From the NCBI RefSeq assembly GCF_032681285.1, contig NZ_CP136336.1, positions 3,707,001 to 3,771,000 on the forward strand: DNA of 64,000 bases. The letters run 5' to 3'. Shown piece after piece: positions 35,611 to 48,304 of this stretch. This DNA is from Piscinibacter gummiphilus (lineage in GTDB: Bacteria > Pseudomonadota > Gammaproteobacteria > Burkholderiales > Burkholderiaceae_C). The translations under genes and the position numbers were made by a program. Position 1 is the stretch's first letter. Each line of letters starts with the position of its first letter. The notes under the pieces were generated by a model. It did no database searches and was not told where the DNA came from. It saw only the letters and a list, made by a program, of their open reading frames with translations.

Positions 35611-36969
35611 CTAGGCCGCGATGGGCTCCGGCACCGCGGCCCGCTTGGGGCTCCACGGCGTCATGTAGATCGCCACCACGGCCGCGATGCCGTAGACCAC
35701 CATCGCCGCGCCGACCAGCAGGAACATCGCGGTGTCGCTCGCGCCGTGCGCCCCCAGCCAGAGGCCCACGCCCAGCACCACCAGGAAGCGGGCGGTGCCA
35801 GCCAGCACCGTGCCCAGCACCTTGCCCGAGCCCTGCGATGCGAAGTACAGCGTGAGCCCCAGGCCGAAGAACGGGAAGGCCGGCCCGGCCGAGCGCAGGT
35901 AGCGCGCCGCGGCGTCGAGCACACCTTGTTGCTGCGTGAACATGCCGCTCCACAGGTTGGGTGCCACCGTCACCACCAGGCCGACCACGGCGAGCATCAC
36001 CGCCGACACCGCGCCCGACGTCCACGCCACACGCCGCGCGCGGGTCACGTCGCCCGCACCGATCGCCATGCCCACCATCGGCACCGCCGCCACGCCGATG
36101 CCGAAGGCGATCGGGATCAGCAGGAACTCCAGCCGCGAGCCGATGGCATAACCCGCCAGCGCCTCGACGCCGGTGCGTGCGACCAGCGCGGTGATGAGGA
36201 TGACGGTGGCCACCGATTGCAGCGGCGACAGGCAGGCCAGGCCGCCCACCTTCAGGATGTCGAAGAACATCGCCTTCTGCAACGGCACGCCGCGCCAGCG
36301 CAGGCGCACCCGCGCATCGGCCCGCATCAAGCGATACAGCAGATAGAGCGCCGCGCCGGTGAAGGACAGCACGTTGACGAGCGCGACCCCGGCCATGCCC
36401 AGGCGCGGGAACGGCCCCAGCCCGAGCCCGAGACAGGCGCCGATGACGATCTGCGCCAGCGAGGCGGTCAGGATCACCGTCGAAGGCATGCGCATGTCGC
36501 CGCCACCACGCAGCACGGACGAGAGCGAGTTGGTGAGCCACACCGCCACCACGCCGACGAAAAGCACCATGCCGTAACGCGTGGCTTCGGCCAGCACCTC
36601 GCCCTGGCCGCCGAGCGCCGCGTAGAACACGTGGCCGAAGGCGATGAAGAGCACCATGAAGAAAAGCCCGCAGCTGCCACCGATCAGCGCGGCATGCAGG
36701 GCGAGCGTCTCGGCCCGGGCCTGGTCTTTGGCACCGAGCGCCCGCGAGATGGCCGACGAGATGCCACCGCCCATCGCCCCCGCAGAAAACATCTGCATCA
36801 GCATCGCGAAGGGGAACACCAGCGCCATCGCGGCGAGGGGTGTGAGGCCGAGCTGGCCGATGTAGGCCGTCTCGGCGATGCCGACCGCCGTGGCCGAGGC
36901 CATGGCGAGCACGTTTGGCAACGCCAGGCGCAGCAGCGTCGGCAGGATGGGGCCGGTCAGCATGGACAT
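35611..36969 (-). CDS. MATE-family efflux transporter
   Basis: This 452-residue membrane protein has about 12 segments arranged as two repeated halves, with the MATE pattern (LALPNVLAMASATAVGIAETAYIGQLG at the start; VLRGGGDMRMP in the loop of the first half; ASQGSGKVLGT in the second). It would export cationic or hydrophobic compounds by sodium or proton exchange. ATG 36969 has a strong ribosome-binding site (GAGGAGGAG). It is convergent with the ggt gene. Confidence 0.9.
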   Translation of the reverse strand: MSMLTGPILPTLLRLALPNVLAMASATAVGIAETAYIGQLGLTPLAAMALVFPFAMLMQMFSAGAMGGGISSAISRALGAKDQARAETLALHAALIGGSCGLFFMVLFIAFGHVFYAALGGQGEVLAEATRYGMVLFVGVVAVWLTNSLSSVLRGGGDMRMPSTVILTASLAQIVIGACLGLGLGPFPRLGMAGVALVNVLSFTGAALYLLYRLMRADARVRLRWRGVPLQKAMFFDILKVGGLACLSPLQSVATVILITALVARTGVEALAGYAIGSRLEFLLIPIAFGIGVAAVPMVGMAIGAGDVTRARRVAWTSGAVSAVMLAVVGLVVTVAPNLWSGMFTQQQGVLDAAARYLRSAGPAFPFFGLGLTLYFASQGSGKVLGTVLAGTARFLVVLGVGLWLGAHGASDTAMFLLVGAAMVVYGIAAVVAIYMTPWSPKRAAVPEPIAA

Positions 36970-37055
36970 ACAGGTCTCCTCCTCGGTCTCTCACGACTCG
37001 GGCCAGCTTCGCACCGTGCGATCGCCGCCGTCTGTCACCAAGGCGCCTTTATGCC

Positions 37056-37069
37056 ATGATAACCATCAT
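37056..37069 (-). promoter_or_regulatory. Fur-like dyad ATGATAACCATCAT upstream of the MATE gene
   Basis: ATGAT-AACC-ATCAT lies 86 bases upstream of the MATE gene on the minus strand. Its first 11 bases differ at one position from the Fur core ATGATAATCAT. It stands out in GC-rich sequence. Binding by Fur or a related repressor is a guess from the core match. Confidence 0.3.
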
Positions 37070-37073
37070 TCCA

Positions 37074-37541
37074 TCACGACAGGGCCTTGATCACGTCGGC
37101 GGGCGCCTGGACCAGCTCGATGAGCACGCCCTCGCCCGCGATCGGAAACTCGTCGTTCGCCTTCGGGTGCAGGAAGCAGATGTCGTAGCCCGCAGCGCCT
37201 TTGCGGATGCCGCCCGGCGCGAAGCGCACGCCCTTGGCGGTGAGCCATTCCACGGCCTTCGGCAGGTCATCGATCCACAGCCCGATGTGGTTGAGCGGCG
37301 TGGTGTGCACCGCGGGCTTCTTCTCGGGGTCGAGCGGCTGCATCAGGTCGACCTCGACCTTGAACGCGCCTTTGCCCATCGCGCAGATGTCTTCGTCGAC
37401 GTTTTCTCGCTCGCTGACGAAATTGCCGGTGACTTCGAGGCCCAGCGTGTCGACCCACAGCGTGCGCAGGCGCTCCTTGCTCGGCCCGCCGATCGCCACC
37501 TGCTGGATGCCCAGCACCTTGAACGGTCTCGTCGTGCTCAT
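37074..37541 (-). CDS. Glyoxalase-fold protein, probable methylmalonyl-CoA epimerase
   Basis: This 155-residue VOC protein would interconvert the (R) and (S) forms of methylmalonyl-CoA. It has two beta-alpha-beta modules, and its end (CFLHPK...GVLIELVQ) matches the epimerase family. One metal ligand differs: the expected first-strand His is Gln (GIQQVAIGG). Position last in the propionyl-CoA operon, just after the carboxylase alpha subunit, supports the assignment. ATG 37541 is chosen; an in-frame GTG at 37553 overlaps the upstream stop. Confidence 0.7.
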   Translation of the reverse strand: MSTTRPFKVLGIQQVAIGGPSKERLRTLWVDTLGLEVTGNFVSERENVDEDICAMGKGAFKVEVDLMQPLDPEKKPAVHTTPLNHIGLWIDDLPKAVEWLTAKGVRFAPGGIRKGAAGYDICFLHPKANDEFPIAGEGVLIELVQAPADVIKALS

Positions 37542-37549
37542 GTCGTCGC

Positions 37550-39550
37550 TCACTCGAACTTCAGGATGACCTGATCGACGGCCAGGCTTTCGCCCTTGCT
37601 CGCGGCCACTTCAGCCACCACGCAATCCTGCGTGGCGGTGAGGATGTTTTCCATCTTCATCGCCTCGATCACCGCGAGCTTCTCACCCGCCATCACCTTC
37701 TGCCCCTTCGTCACCGCCACGTCGACCAACAAGCCAGGCATCGGCGACAGCAGGAACTTCGACAGATCGGGTGGCGCCTTGAAGGGCATCAGCGCATTCA
37801 GCTCGGCCGCACGCGGCGTGAGCACCTTCGCTTCGATCTGCGTGCCGTTGTGGGCCACGCGGTAGGCCAGGCCCTTGCGCTCGATCTGCGCACAGAAGGG
37901 CTCGCCGTCGAAGGTACCGCGGATCACGATGTCGCGCAGGGGCGTCACGAAGGCGATGCGGCTCGTCTTGCCGCCCATCGTCACCTCGAAGCCACCGCCC
38001 TGCTTTTCCACTTTGACGGGCACCTGCTCGGTGTTGCCGCCGCCGAGGTCGGTGACCACCACGAAGTCGGCGCCGATCTCCATCTCATGCCCCGGCAGCT
38101 GGCCGCTGATGCGGCTGGCACGCTCCAGGTGCTTGCGGTTGGCCACTGCGGCCAGCGCCCGCAGGAACATCGGGTCGTCGTGCGGCACCGCTTCGGCGGT
38201 GAAGCCACGGCCGTAGTGCTCGGCGATGAAGCCCGTGTTGAAGTTGCCGCCCACGAAATCGGGGTGCGCCAGCAGCGCCGCCTGGAAGGGGATGTTGGAG
38301 TTGATGCCACGAATCGCGAACCCGTTCAGCGCCTCGCGCATCTTGCGGATCGCCTCCAGCCGGTCCTTCCCGTGCACGATGAGCTTGGCGATCATCGAGT
38401 CGTAGTACATCGGGATCTCGCCGCCTTCGTAGACGCCGGTGTCGACGCGCACCCCGTTTTCTTCCTTCGGGGGTGCGTACTTCACCAAGCGGCCGGTGGA
38501 CGGCAGGAAGTTGCGGAAGGGATCTTCCGCGTTGATGCGGCATTCCATCGCCCAGCCGTTGCGCTGGATCTCTTCCTGCTTGAAGGGCAGCTTCTCGCCG
38601 GCCGCCACGCGGATCATCAGCTCCACCAGGTCGAGGCCGGTGATGCACTCGGTGACCGGGTGCTCCACCTGCAGGCGGGTGTTCATCTCGAGGAAGTAGA
38701 AGCTCTTGTCCTTGCCGACGACGAACTCCACCGTGCCGGCCGACTGGTAGTTCACCGCCTTCGCGAGCGCCACGGCCTGCTCGCCCATCGCCTTGCGGGT
38801 GGCATCGTCGAGGAAAGGGCTCGGTGCCTCTTCGATCACCTTCTGGTGGCGGCGCTGGATGGAGCACTCGCGCTCCCACAGGTAGACGGTGTTGCCGTGG
38901 CCATCGCCCAGCACCTGGATCTCGATGTGGCGCGGCTCCTCGACGAACTTCTCGATGAACACCCGGTCGTCGCCAAAGCTGTTGCGGGCTTCGTTCTGGC
39001 AGGCGGTGAAACCTTCGAAGGCTTCCTTGTCGGAATACGCCACGCGCAAGCCCTTGCCGCCGCCGCCAGCACTCGCCTTGATCATCACCGGGTAGCCGAT
39101 CTTCTTGGCGATCTCGACCGCCTCCTTCGCACCCGAGATGGCTGCGTTGTGGCCCGGAATGGTGTTGACGCGCGCCTCGGCCGCGAGCTTCTTCGACGCG
39201 ATCTTGTCGCCCATGGCGGCAATGGACGCGTGCTTCGGGCCGATGAACACGATGCCCTCTTCTTCCACCCGGCGCGCGAACTCCTCGTTCTCGCTCAGGA
39301 AGCCGTAGCCCGGGTGCACGGCCTGCGCGCCGGTCTGCTTGCACGCCCCGATGATCTTGTCCATCACGAGGTAGGACTCGCGCGAGGGCGGCGCGCCGAT
39401 GTGCACCGCCTCGTCGGCCAGCTCCACATGGCGCGCATCGCGGTCGGCATCGGAGTAGACGGCGACCGTCTTGATGCCCATCTTCTTGGCGGTCTTGATG
39501 ACGCGGCCGGCGATTTCGCCACGGTTGGCGATCAGAATTTTTGTGAACAT
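37550..39550 (-). CDS. pccA: Acyl-CoA carboxylase alpha subunit, probable propionyl-CoA carboxylase (biotin carboxylase and carrier)
   Basis: This 666-residue protein has a biotin carboxylase domain ([17 protein letters not shown] start, ATP-grasp loop [37 protein letters not shown]) and a C-terminal biotin carrier with the lysine in EAMKMEN. ATG 39550 gives the usual N-terminus; ATG 39565 is 15 bases upstream. Together with the beta subunit gene next to it and the mutase, this fits propionyl-CoA carboxylase (carboxylating propionyl-CoA to methylmalonyl-CoA). Related acyl-CoA carboxylases (acetyl-CoA, methylcrotonyl-CoA) cannot be excluded by sequence alone. Confidence 0.9.
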   Translation of the reverse strand: MFTKILIANRGEIAGRVIKTAKKMGIKTVAVYSDADRDARHVELADEAVHIGAPPSRESYLVMDKIIGACKQTGAQAVHPGYGFLSENEEFARRVEEEGIVFIGPKHASIAAMGDKIASKKLAAEARVNTIPGHNAAISGAKEAVEIAKKIGYPVMIKASAGGGGKGLRVAYSDKEAFEGFTACQNEARNSFGDDRVFIEKFVEEPRHIEIQVLGDGHGNTVYLWERECSIQRRHQKVIEEAPSPFLDDATRKAMGEQAVALAKAVNYQSAGTVEFVVGKDKSFYFLEMNTRLQVEHPVTECITGLDLVELMIRVAAGEKLPFKQEEIQRNGWAMECRINAEDPFRNFLPSTGRLVKYAPPKEENGVRVDTGVYEGGEIPMYYDSMIAKLIVHGKDRLEAIRKMREALNGFAIRGINSNIPFQAALLAHPDFVGGNFNTGFIAEHYGRGFTAEAVPHDDPMFLRALAAVANRKHLERASRISGQLPGHEMEIGADFVVVTDLGGGNTEQVPVKVEKQGGGFEVTMGGKTSRIAFVTPLRDIVIRGTFDGEPFCAQIERKGLAYRVAHNGTQIEAKVLTPRAAELNALMPFKAPPDLSKFLLSPMPGLLVDVAVTKGQKVMAGEKLAVIEAMKMENILTATQDCVVAEVAASKGESLAVDQVILKFE

Positions 39551-39573
39551 GGTTGTCTCGCTCATCGTCGCGT

Positions 39574-41106
<1,533 letters not shown>

Positions 41107-41117
41107 GGTCTTCTTTC

Positions 41118-42106
41118 TCAGGCTCGGGTAAAGAGTTGGAGGAGCTGACGCGCAGCAGCCGAAGGCGCCACGCGGGAATCATTGACGCTCTTCAGCACCT
41201 CGGGCAAGGCGCGGCGGACGTCGGGGTGGCGGCGGAAGTCACCGAGCAGCGCAGCGTGGATCAGGTCCCACATCCAGGCCTGGCCCTGGTGCTGACGGCG
41301 CTGCGCGAATTCGCCAGTCGTGCGGCGACGTGCAATGAGGTCCTGCACCTTCTGCCAGAAGGTGTCCACGCCCTGCGCCTTGAGCGCACTCAGCTTGAGC
41401 ACGCGCGAGGGGGCGCCATCGCCGTGGCCGGCGTGGCCCAGGAGGCGCAGCGAGCTCGCGATCATGGCCTCGGCGCGTGTGGCGGCGTCGAGGTCGATGT
41501 CGGCCTTGTTGATGACCACGAGGTCGGCCAGCTCCATCACGCCGCGCTTGATGGCCTGCAGGTCGTCGCCCGCATTGGGCAGCTGCATCAGCACGAAGAG
41601 GTCGGTCATGCCGGCGACCGCGGTCTCGCTCTGGCCGACGCCCACCGTCTCGACGATCACCACGTCATAGCCCGCGGCTTCGAAGACGAGCATCGCCTCG
41701 CGCGTCTTCTCGGCCACGCCCCCGAGCGTGCCCGACGAAGGGCTCGGGCGGATGTAAGCAGACGGGCTCGCCGACAGCTGCTCCATGCGCGTCTTGTCGC
41801 CGAGGATGGAGCCGCCCGAGAGGCTCGAAGACGGATCGACGGCGAGCACCGCGACGCGATGCCCTTGCGCGATCAGGTACAGGCCCAGCGCCTCGATGAA
41901 GGTCGACTTGCCGACGCCCGGCACACCCGAGATGCCCAGACGCAGCGCCTGGCCGGTGTGCGGCAGCAGCGCGTTGAGCAGCGCATCGGCCCGCATGCGG
42001 TGATCGGCACGGGTCGATTCAAGCAGCGTGATGGCCTTGGCGAGCGCACGCCGGTCGGCGCGTCGCACGCCGTCCATCAGCTGCTGGTCGGTGGCGTCCA
42101 AGGGAC

Positions 42107-42110
<4 letters not shown>
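41118..42110 (-). CDS. meaB: MeaB/ArgK-type GTPase chaperone for methylmalonyl-CoA mutase
   Basis: This 330-residue G3E-family GTPase protects and reactivates the cobalamin-dependent mutase. The P-loop ([12 protein letters not shown]), the switch region ETVGVGQSE, Mg site and NKAD specificity motif are visible. The start is a GTG at 42110 that overlaps the mutase stop (GTGA); the next in-frame ATG is 10 codons later. The tight coupling to the mutase gene supports the role. Confidence 0.92.
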
Positions 42111-44263
<2,153 letters not shown>

Positions 44264-44331
44264 GACGGAACCCGGAAGTTTCGAGAGGAGCAGTCTTCAG
44301 GCCGGGCACGTAAAAATCCGTTCGCCAGCCG

Positions 44332-44349
44332 TAATTCAAAATTGAATTA
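44332..44349. promoter_or_regulatory. Perfect AT-rich palindrome TAATTCAA-AA-TTGAATTA, candidate GntR operator
   Basis: An 18-bp palindrome with 8-bp perfect arms lies between the mutase gene (starts 44263) and the GntR-type gene (starts 44424). The AT content is striking in this genome. TACAAT (44354-44359), a good -10, follows 5 bases later in the direction of the regulator gene, so binding would cover that promoter. Confidence 0.65.
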
Positions 44350-44423
44350 TATCTACAATAGCCTTGACGTCGCCCTTACGGCGGCCCCTTACGACATTTC
44401 ACCTACACGCCATTACCGCGCCC

Positions 44424-45101
44424 ATGTCCACCACCCTGTCGCCCAGCGCCGCGCCCGCGCCGGCTTCGTCTCGCCTGCGCGAGAGCGCCCTCTATGAGCA
44501 GGTGGCCGAGCGGCTGCGCGCCCGCATCCTGGCGCACACGCTGCCGCCCGGCAGCTGGATCGACGAGCAGGCCCTCGCCGCCGAGTTCGGCATCAGCCGC
44601 ACGCCGCTGCGCGAAGCGCTGAAGGTGCTGGCGGCCGAAGGGCTGGTCACGATGAAGCTGCGCCGCGGGGCCTACGTCACCGAGGTGTCGGAACGCGACC
44701 TGACCGAGGTCTACCACCTGCTCGGCCTGCTGGAGGCGGATGCCGCCGCCACCGTCGCCGAGGCGGCCACCGATGCGCAGCTCGCCGAGCTGCAGGCGCT
44801 GCACGACCTGCTGGAGAAGAGCGTGAACGACCGCGACGCCTTCTTCCGCGCCAACGAGCAGTTCCACCTCAAGCTGCTGCAGATCGCCGACAACCAGTGG
44901 ACGCAGGCGATGGTGGGCGACCTGCGCCGCGTGATGAAGCTCAACCGGCACCAGTCGCTCTTCAAGCAAGGCCGCGTGGAGGCCTCGCTCGACGAGCACC
45001 GCCAGATCATGCAGGCGCTCAAGGCGCGCGATGGCGCCCGGGTGAAGCGGCTGGTGGAGCGTCACATCAAGCAGGGGCGGGAAGCGGCCACGCTGTCCTG
45101 A
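44424..45101 (+). CDS. GntR-family regulator with FCD effector domain
   Basis: This 225-residue regulator has an N-terminal winged helix (residues about 18-85: QVAERLRARI, DEQALAAEFGISRTPLREAL, the GntR signature) and a C-terminal FCD all-helical domain (about 95-220; metal/ligand residues in EQFHLKLLQ and HRQIMQALKARD, and the last His in VERHIKQG). FCD proteins bind small acids or acyl-CoA-like ligands. Its position suggests control of the methylmalonyl-CoA operon. Confidence 0.92.
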   Translation: MSTTLSPSAAPAPASSRLRESALYEQVAERLRARILAHTLPPGSWIDEQALAAEFGISRTPLREALKVLAAEGLVTMKLRRGAYVTEVSERDLTEVYHLLGLLEADAAATVAEAATDAQLAELQALHDLLEKSVNDRDAFFRANEQFHLKLLQIADNQWTQAMVGDLRRVMKLNRHQSLFKQGRVEASLDEHRQIMQALKARDGARVKRLVERHIKQGREAATLS

Positions 45102-45115
45102 CAGAATCGCGGGCC

Positions 45116-45631
45116 ATGCCACTCGCGCCCCGCCCCCCGCTCACGCTCATCGCCGCCGTGGCCCGCAATGGCGCCATTGGCCGCGACAACCAGCTGCTCT
45201 TCCGCATCCCCGGTGACCTGCCCCGGCTCAAGCGCGTCACGCTGGGCCACCCGGTCATCATGGGCCGCAAGACCTGGGAGTCGCTACCGCCGAAGAACCG
45301 GCCGCTGCCGGGGCGGCTCAACATCGTCGTCACCCGCAACCGCGACTGGCGCGCCGAGGGCGCCGTCACCGCGCACAGCCTCGAAGAGGCGCTCGAACAC
45401 ACCCGCGGTGCGCAGCAGGCCTTCGTCATCGGCGGCGCCGAGCTGTATGCGCTCGCCCTGCCCCACGCCGACCGTCTCGATCTGACCGAAGTCGATCAAG
45501 CGGCCGAAGGCGACGCGTTCTTCCCCGCCTGGAAGCGCGAGGACTTCCAGGAAACCGCGCGCGAGCTGCCGCCAGCCGACGCGTCGGCCCCGTTCGGCTT
45601 CGCCTTTGTCACCTACCAACGAAAACGCTGA
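45116..45631 (+). CDS. folA: Dihydrofolate reductase
   Basis: This 171-residue enzyme reduces dihydrofolate with NADPH. Motifs are clear: IAAVARNGAIGRDNQLLFRIPGDL (split across the start), the catalytic acid Asp in PGDLPR, GHPVIMGRKTWESLP, NIVVTRN and FVIGGAELYALAL. The site of E. coli Trp22 is Phe here (LLFRIP). ATG 45116 follows the GntR stop by 14 bases, so both may share a transcript. Confidence 0.93.
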   Translation: MPLAPRPPLTLIAAVARNGAIGRDNQLLFRIPGDLPRLKRVTLGHPVIMGRKTWESLPPKNRPLPGRLNIVVTRNRDWRAEGAVTAHSLEEALEHTRGAQQAFVIGGAELYALALPHADRLDLTEVDQAAEGDAFFPAWKREDFQETARELPPADASAPFGFAFVTYQRKR

Positions 45632-45641
45632 GGAGCACACG

Positions 45642-46220
45642 ATGTCTGGAGGAGGTTTTCACGTCCACGGCCCGCATGACCACGAGCTGGAGCATGCGGC
45701 ACAGCACGAACCGTCCGGCATGGCCGGGCAACTGGCGGTGATCACGGCCATCCTTGCCACCGTGGGCGCCATGTTCGCGTACATGGGTGGCGCCACGCAG
45801 GCGAATGCGGGGCTCTACAAGAACATGGCGGCCATCAAGAAGACCGAGGCCTCCAACCAGTGGAATTTCTTCCAGGCCAAGAGCACGAAGCAATCGCTCG
45901 CCGAGGTGTCGCGCGACCTGTCGCCGGTGGCCGCCGACCGCGAGAAGTACCAGGCCAAGATCGACCGCTACGAGACCGAGAAGAAGGCCATCCAGGCCGA
46001 GGCCGAGAAGATCGAAGCCGAGAGCAAGGACTGGGACCGGAAGAGCGATGCCCAGATGCACGAGCACCATCGCTGGGCACAGGCCACGACGGCGCTGCAG
46101 ATCGCCATCGCGATGGCGGCCATCGCGCTGCTGACGAAGAAGCGCTGGCTCGAATACGCGGTGATCGGCGTGAGCGCGGTCGGCGTGGCACTGGGCGGCA
46201 TGGCCTGGTTCCACATCTGA
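45642..46220 (+). CDS. DUF4337 membrane protein
   Basis: This 192-residue protein of unknown function has a His-rich N-terminus (FHVHGPHDHELEHAAQHE), a first membrane segment (AVITAILATVGAMFAYMGGATQ), a charged coiled-coil section (about residues 65-145) and two closing membrane segments. GAGGAG lies before ATG 45642. It is 10 bases after folA and may be co-transcribed with it. Confidence 0.8.
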   Translation: MSGGGFHVHGPHDHELEHAAQHEPSGMAGQLAVITAILATVGAMFAYMGGATQANAGLYKNMAAIKKTEASNQWNFFQAKSTKQSLAEVSRDLSPVAADREKYQAKIDRYETEKKAIQAEAEKIEAESKDWDRKSDAQMHEHHRWAQATTALQIAIAMAAIALLTKKRWLEYAVIGVSAVGVALGGMAWFHI

Positions 46221-46235
46221 GCGTCACCGCCCCAT

Positions 46236-46260
46236 GAAAAAGGCCCGCATCCGCGGGCCT
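46236..46260 (-). terminator. Intrinsic terminator for the minus-strand Cys/Lys-rich protein gene
   Basis: Read on the minus strand, AGGCCCGC-GGAT-GCGGGCCT is an 8-bp GC stem followed by TTTT, 24 bases after the stop of the gene at 46285. On the plus strand the T-run is interrupted, so it serves the minus strand better; it also separates the convergent DUF4337 gene. Confidence 0.8.
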
Positions 46261-46284
46261 TCGTCATCGTGCCGTGAGGCGCGA

Positions 46285-46836
46285 TCAGGACTTGCCGTTC
46301 TGGGCCTTGGCGTTGGCCACGCAGGCGTCCTTCGCGTCGCCCGACAGTGCATCGCACTTCTCCTTGGCGACCTTGTAGCTGGCATCACGCTTGTCGTCGG
46401 CCGCATCGGCGCGGGCGCTCTGCGACTTCTTCGCGGCCTTGATGTCGGCGTGGGCCTTTTCCTTCGCGGCCTTGGCTTCCTTCACGCAGACGTCCTTGTC
46501 GTTGCCCGACTTGTCGTCGCACCTTTCCTTGGCCACGTCGTAGGCGGTGTCGGCCTTGACCTTGGCGAGCTTCTCCTGGTCACGGGGCTTGCCGCTCAGC
46601 TGCGCATCCAGCTCGGCCTTGGCGACCTTTTCCTTGGCCTTGGCTTCCTGGTTGCACACGTCCTTGGCGTTGTCCTTCAACGCATCGCACGCCGCCTTGT
46701 CGGCCTTGTACGCGGCTTCCACGCGCTCCTTCTCCGCCTTGTGCTGCGCCTTGTCGAGCGCCATGGCCGAAGTCATCGGCAGCGCCAGCGCAGCAGCGGC
46801 AAGGATCGAATACTTGAAATGAGAGATCTTGGTCAT
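46285..46836 (-). CDS. Secreted Lys/Ala/Asp-rich protein with three Cys-pair repeats
   Basis: This 183-residue protein has a signal peptide (MTKISHFKYSILAAAALALP, cleavage near AMA-LDK). The mature part is an alpha-helical, highly charged chain. Three repeats carry a cysteine pair 10-11 residues apart with a KD before the second Cys (CDALKDNAKDVC, CDDKSGNDKDVC, CDALSGDAKDAC). I do not know the family; this composition occurs in envelope stress proteins of Burkholderiales. GAGGAG precedes ATG 46836. Confidence 0.75.
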   Translation of the reverse strand: MTKISHFKYSILAAAALALPMTSAMALDKAQHKAEKERVEAAYKADKAACDALKDNAKDVCNQEAKAKEKVAKAELDAQLSGKPRDQEKLAKVKADTAYDVAKERCDDKSGNDKDVCVKEAKAAKEKAHADIKAAKKSQSARADAADDKRDASYKVAKEKCDALSGDAKDACVANAKAQNGKS

Positions 46837-46920
46837 GGGGCGCTCCTCATGGCTTGTTGAAAGTGAGCGGAGTATGGGCAGCGGGCCTGCGTGCAGCCAC
46901 CAGATAACGCCGGAAGCGCC

Positions 46921-46965
46921 TGTAGTGCGAGTCCTACGGCATCGCTCTGTAGGCATCGTCTGACA
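46921..46965. promoter_or_regulatory. Two GacA-box-like dyads (sites B1 and B2)
   Basis: B2 (46948-46965) is TGTAGG-CATCGT-CTGACA, one base different from site A. B1 (46921-46938) is TGTAGT-GCGAGT-CCTACG, the same 6-6-6 geometry with weaker halves. They lie in the 263-base gap between the minus-strand secreted protein (start 46836) and the receiver gene (start 47100). I see no other gene in this gap. Confidence 0.5.
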
Positions 46966-47099
46966 AGGGCTTGGGCTTCCCGCACATGGCGTGCCACCCC
47001 GATACGTCGGAAACTAAGGTGTAAATGCAAGTTCTCTCTTCCGTCAGCAGTGGTGAACCGTTTGCCCAGGCTCCTGACAACCAACAAAGGTCGCCGTCC

Positions 47100-47501
47100 A
47101 TGCAGCCGCTGAGGGCCTACATCGTCGAGGACAGCCAGGTCATTCGCGATAACCTCATCGCCACGCTCGAAGAGCTGGTGCCTGTCGAGGTCGTCGGCCA
47201 TGCGGAAGACGAGGCCACGGCCATCAAGTGGCTGCAGGAGCACGACAACGACGCCAACCTCGTGATCGTCGACATCTTCCTGAAGTCGGGCTCGGGCCTC
47301 GGCGTGCTCAAGGTGACGCACGACCTGCCCGCGCGGCGCAACGTGGTCGTGCTCAGCAACTTCGCCACGCAGGACATCCGCCGCAAATGCCTGGAGCTCG
47401 GCGCCGACAAGGTGTTCGACAAGTCGAACGAGATCGATGCGCTGATCCAGTACTGCACCCGTCTCGCCGGCGGTGAAACCGGACACGGCCCGCTGATGTG
47501 A
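47100..47501 (+). CDS. Single-domain response regulator receiver
   Basis: This 133-residue CheY-like protein has only a receiver domain: acidic pocket VEDSQ, phosphoacceptor Asp58 in VIVDIFLKSG, Ser86 and Lys108 in FDKSNE. It has no output domain. Its location next to a NarL-type pair and a CHASE3 kinase suggests it may take phosphate from that kinase or tune it. ATG 47100 follows AAAGG at nine bases. Confidence 0.88.
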   Translation: MQPLRAYIVEDSQVIRDNLIATLEELVPVEVVGHAEDEATAIKWLQEHDNDANLVIVDIFLKSGSGLGVLKVTHDLPARRNVVVLSNFATQDIRRKCLELGADKVFDKSNEIDALIQYCTRLAGGETGHGPLM

Positions 47502-47509
47502 GATGACGG

Positions 47510-47549
47510 CCCCTCGGCTGACGGGTACGTCAGCCGATCCCCCGAGGGG
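47510..47549. terminator. Hairpin cluster between convergent response-regulator genes
   Basis: TCGGCTGACG-GGTA-CGTCAGCCGA (47514-47537) is a perfect 10-bp stem. CCCCTCGG (47510-47517) can also pair with CCGAGGGG (47542-47549), giving a competing fold. No T-run follows, but the element sits in the gap between two convergent genes and may stop or stabilise both transcripts. Confidence 0.5.
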
Positions 47550-47615
47550 ATGGCGGGCCGGCTTGGGAGCGGCCCGGCGCTCGGCCCGCCTCTTCGGCGA
47601 CGGCCGCTTCCAGCC

Positions 47616-48248
47616 TTACTGAATGAGCCCGTTCTTGAGCGCGTAGTAGGTGAGGTCGCTGTTCGACTCGAGCTTCATCTTCTCCATCACCCGCGTGCGA
47701 TAGGTGCTCACCGTCTTCACGCTGAGCGACATGCTGTCGGCCATGTGGCTGATGGTCTCGCCCTTGGCCAGGCGCAGGAAGACCTGCAGTTCACGCTCGG
47801 AGAGCTGCTCGTGCGGCGGCTTGTCACCCCCGCCGTTGAGCCCGTCGGCCAGGCGCTCGGCCACACCGGCGGTGATGTACTTGCGGCCGCGTGCCACGGT
47901 GCGGATCGCCTTCACGATCTCTTCGGGGTCGCAGTCCTTGTTGAGATAGCCGCTCGCACCCTGGCGCAGCAGGGTTGTCGCGTAGTGCTCCTCGGGGAAG
48001 CCGCTCAGAATGAGCACCGGCAAATCGGGCGCGCGGGCCTTTATGCCCGCGAGGGCATCGACCCCGCTCTGGTCGGGCATGGAGATGTCGAGCACGATCA
48101 CATCGACCTCCCCACCTCGCACGATGTCGAGGGCCTCACGGCCGTTGTTCGCTTCGGCCACGACCGAAAAGTCCGGCTGATCGGCAAAGAATTGCTTCAG
48201 GCCCGCTCGAATCATGGCATGGTCATCAACGATGGCAATTCGAATCAT
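47616..48248 (-). CDS. NarL/UvrY-type response regulator
   Basis: This 210-residue regulator has a receiver (acidic pair DDH, Asp54 in IVLDISMPDQ, Lys in GYLNKDCD) and a C-terminal LuxR helix-turn-helix (about 145-205: LSERELQVFLRLAKGETISHMADSMSLSVKTVSTYRTR, split over helices). It belongs to the group of GacA and UvrY. It is divergent from the sensor kinase at 48305 with a 56-base gap, so the pair is a likely two-component system. Confidence 0.92.
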   Translation of the reverse strand: MIRIAIVDDHAMIRAGLKQFFADQPDFSVVAEANNGREALDIVRGGEVDVIVLDISMPDQSGVDALAGIKARAPDLPVLILSGFPEEHYATTLLRQGASGYLNKDCDPEEIVKAIRTVARGRKYITAGVAERLADGLNGGGDKPPHEQLSERELQVFLRLAKGETISHMADSMSLSVKTVSTYRTRVMEKMKLESNSDLTYYALKNGLIQ

Positions 48249-48304
48249 GGTGTGCCTCTGTTGCTCCTCAACGAAGATTGCATGTTATCGGACGAAAACA
48301 AAAC

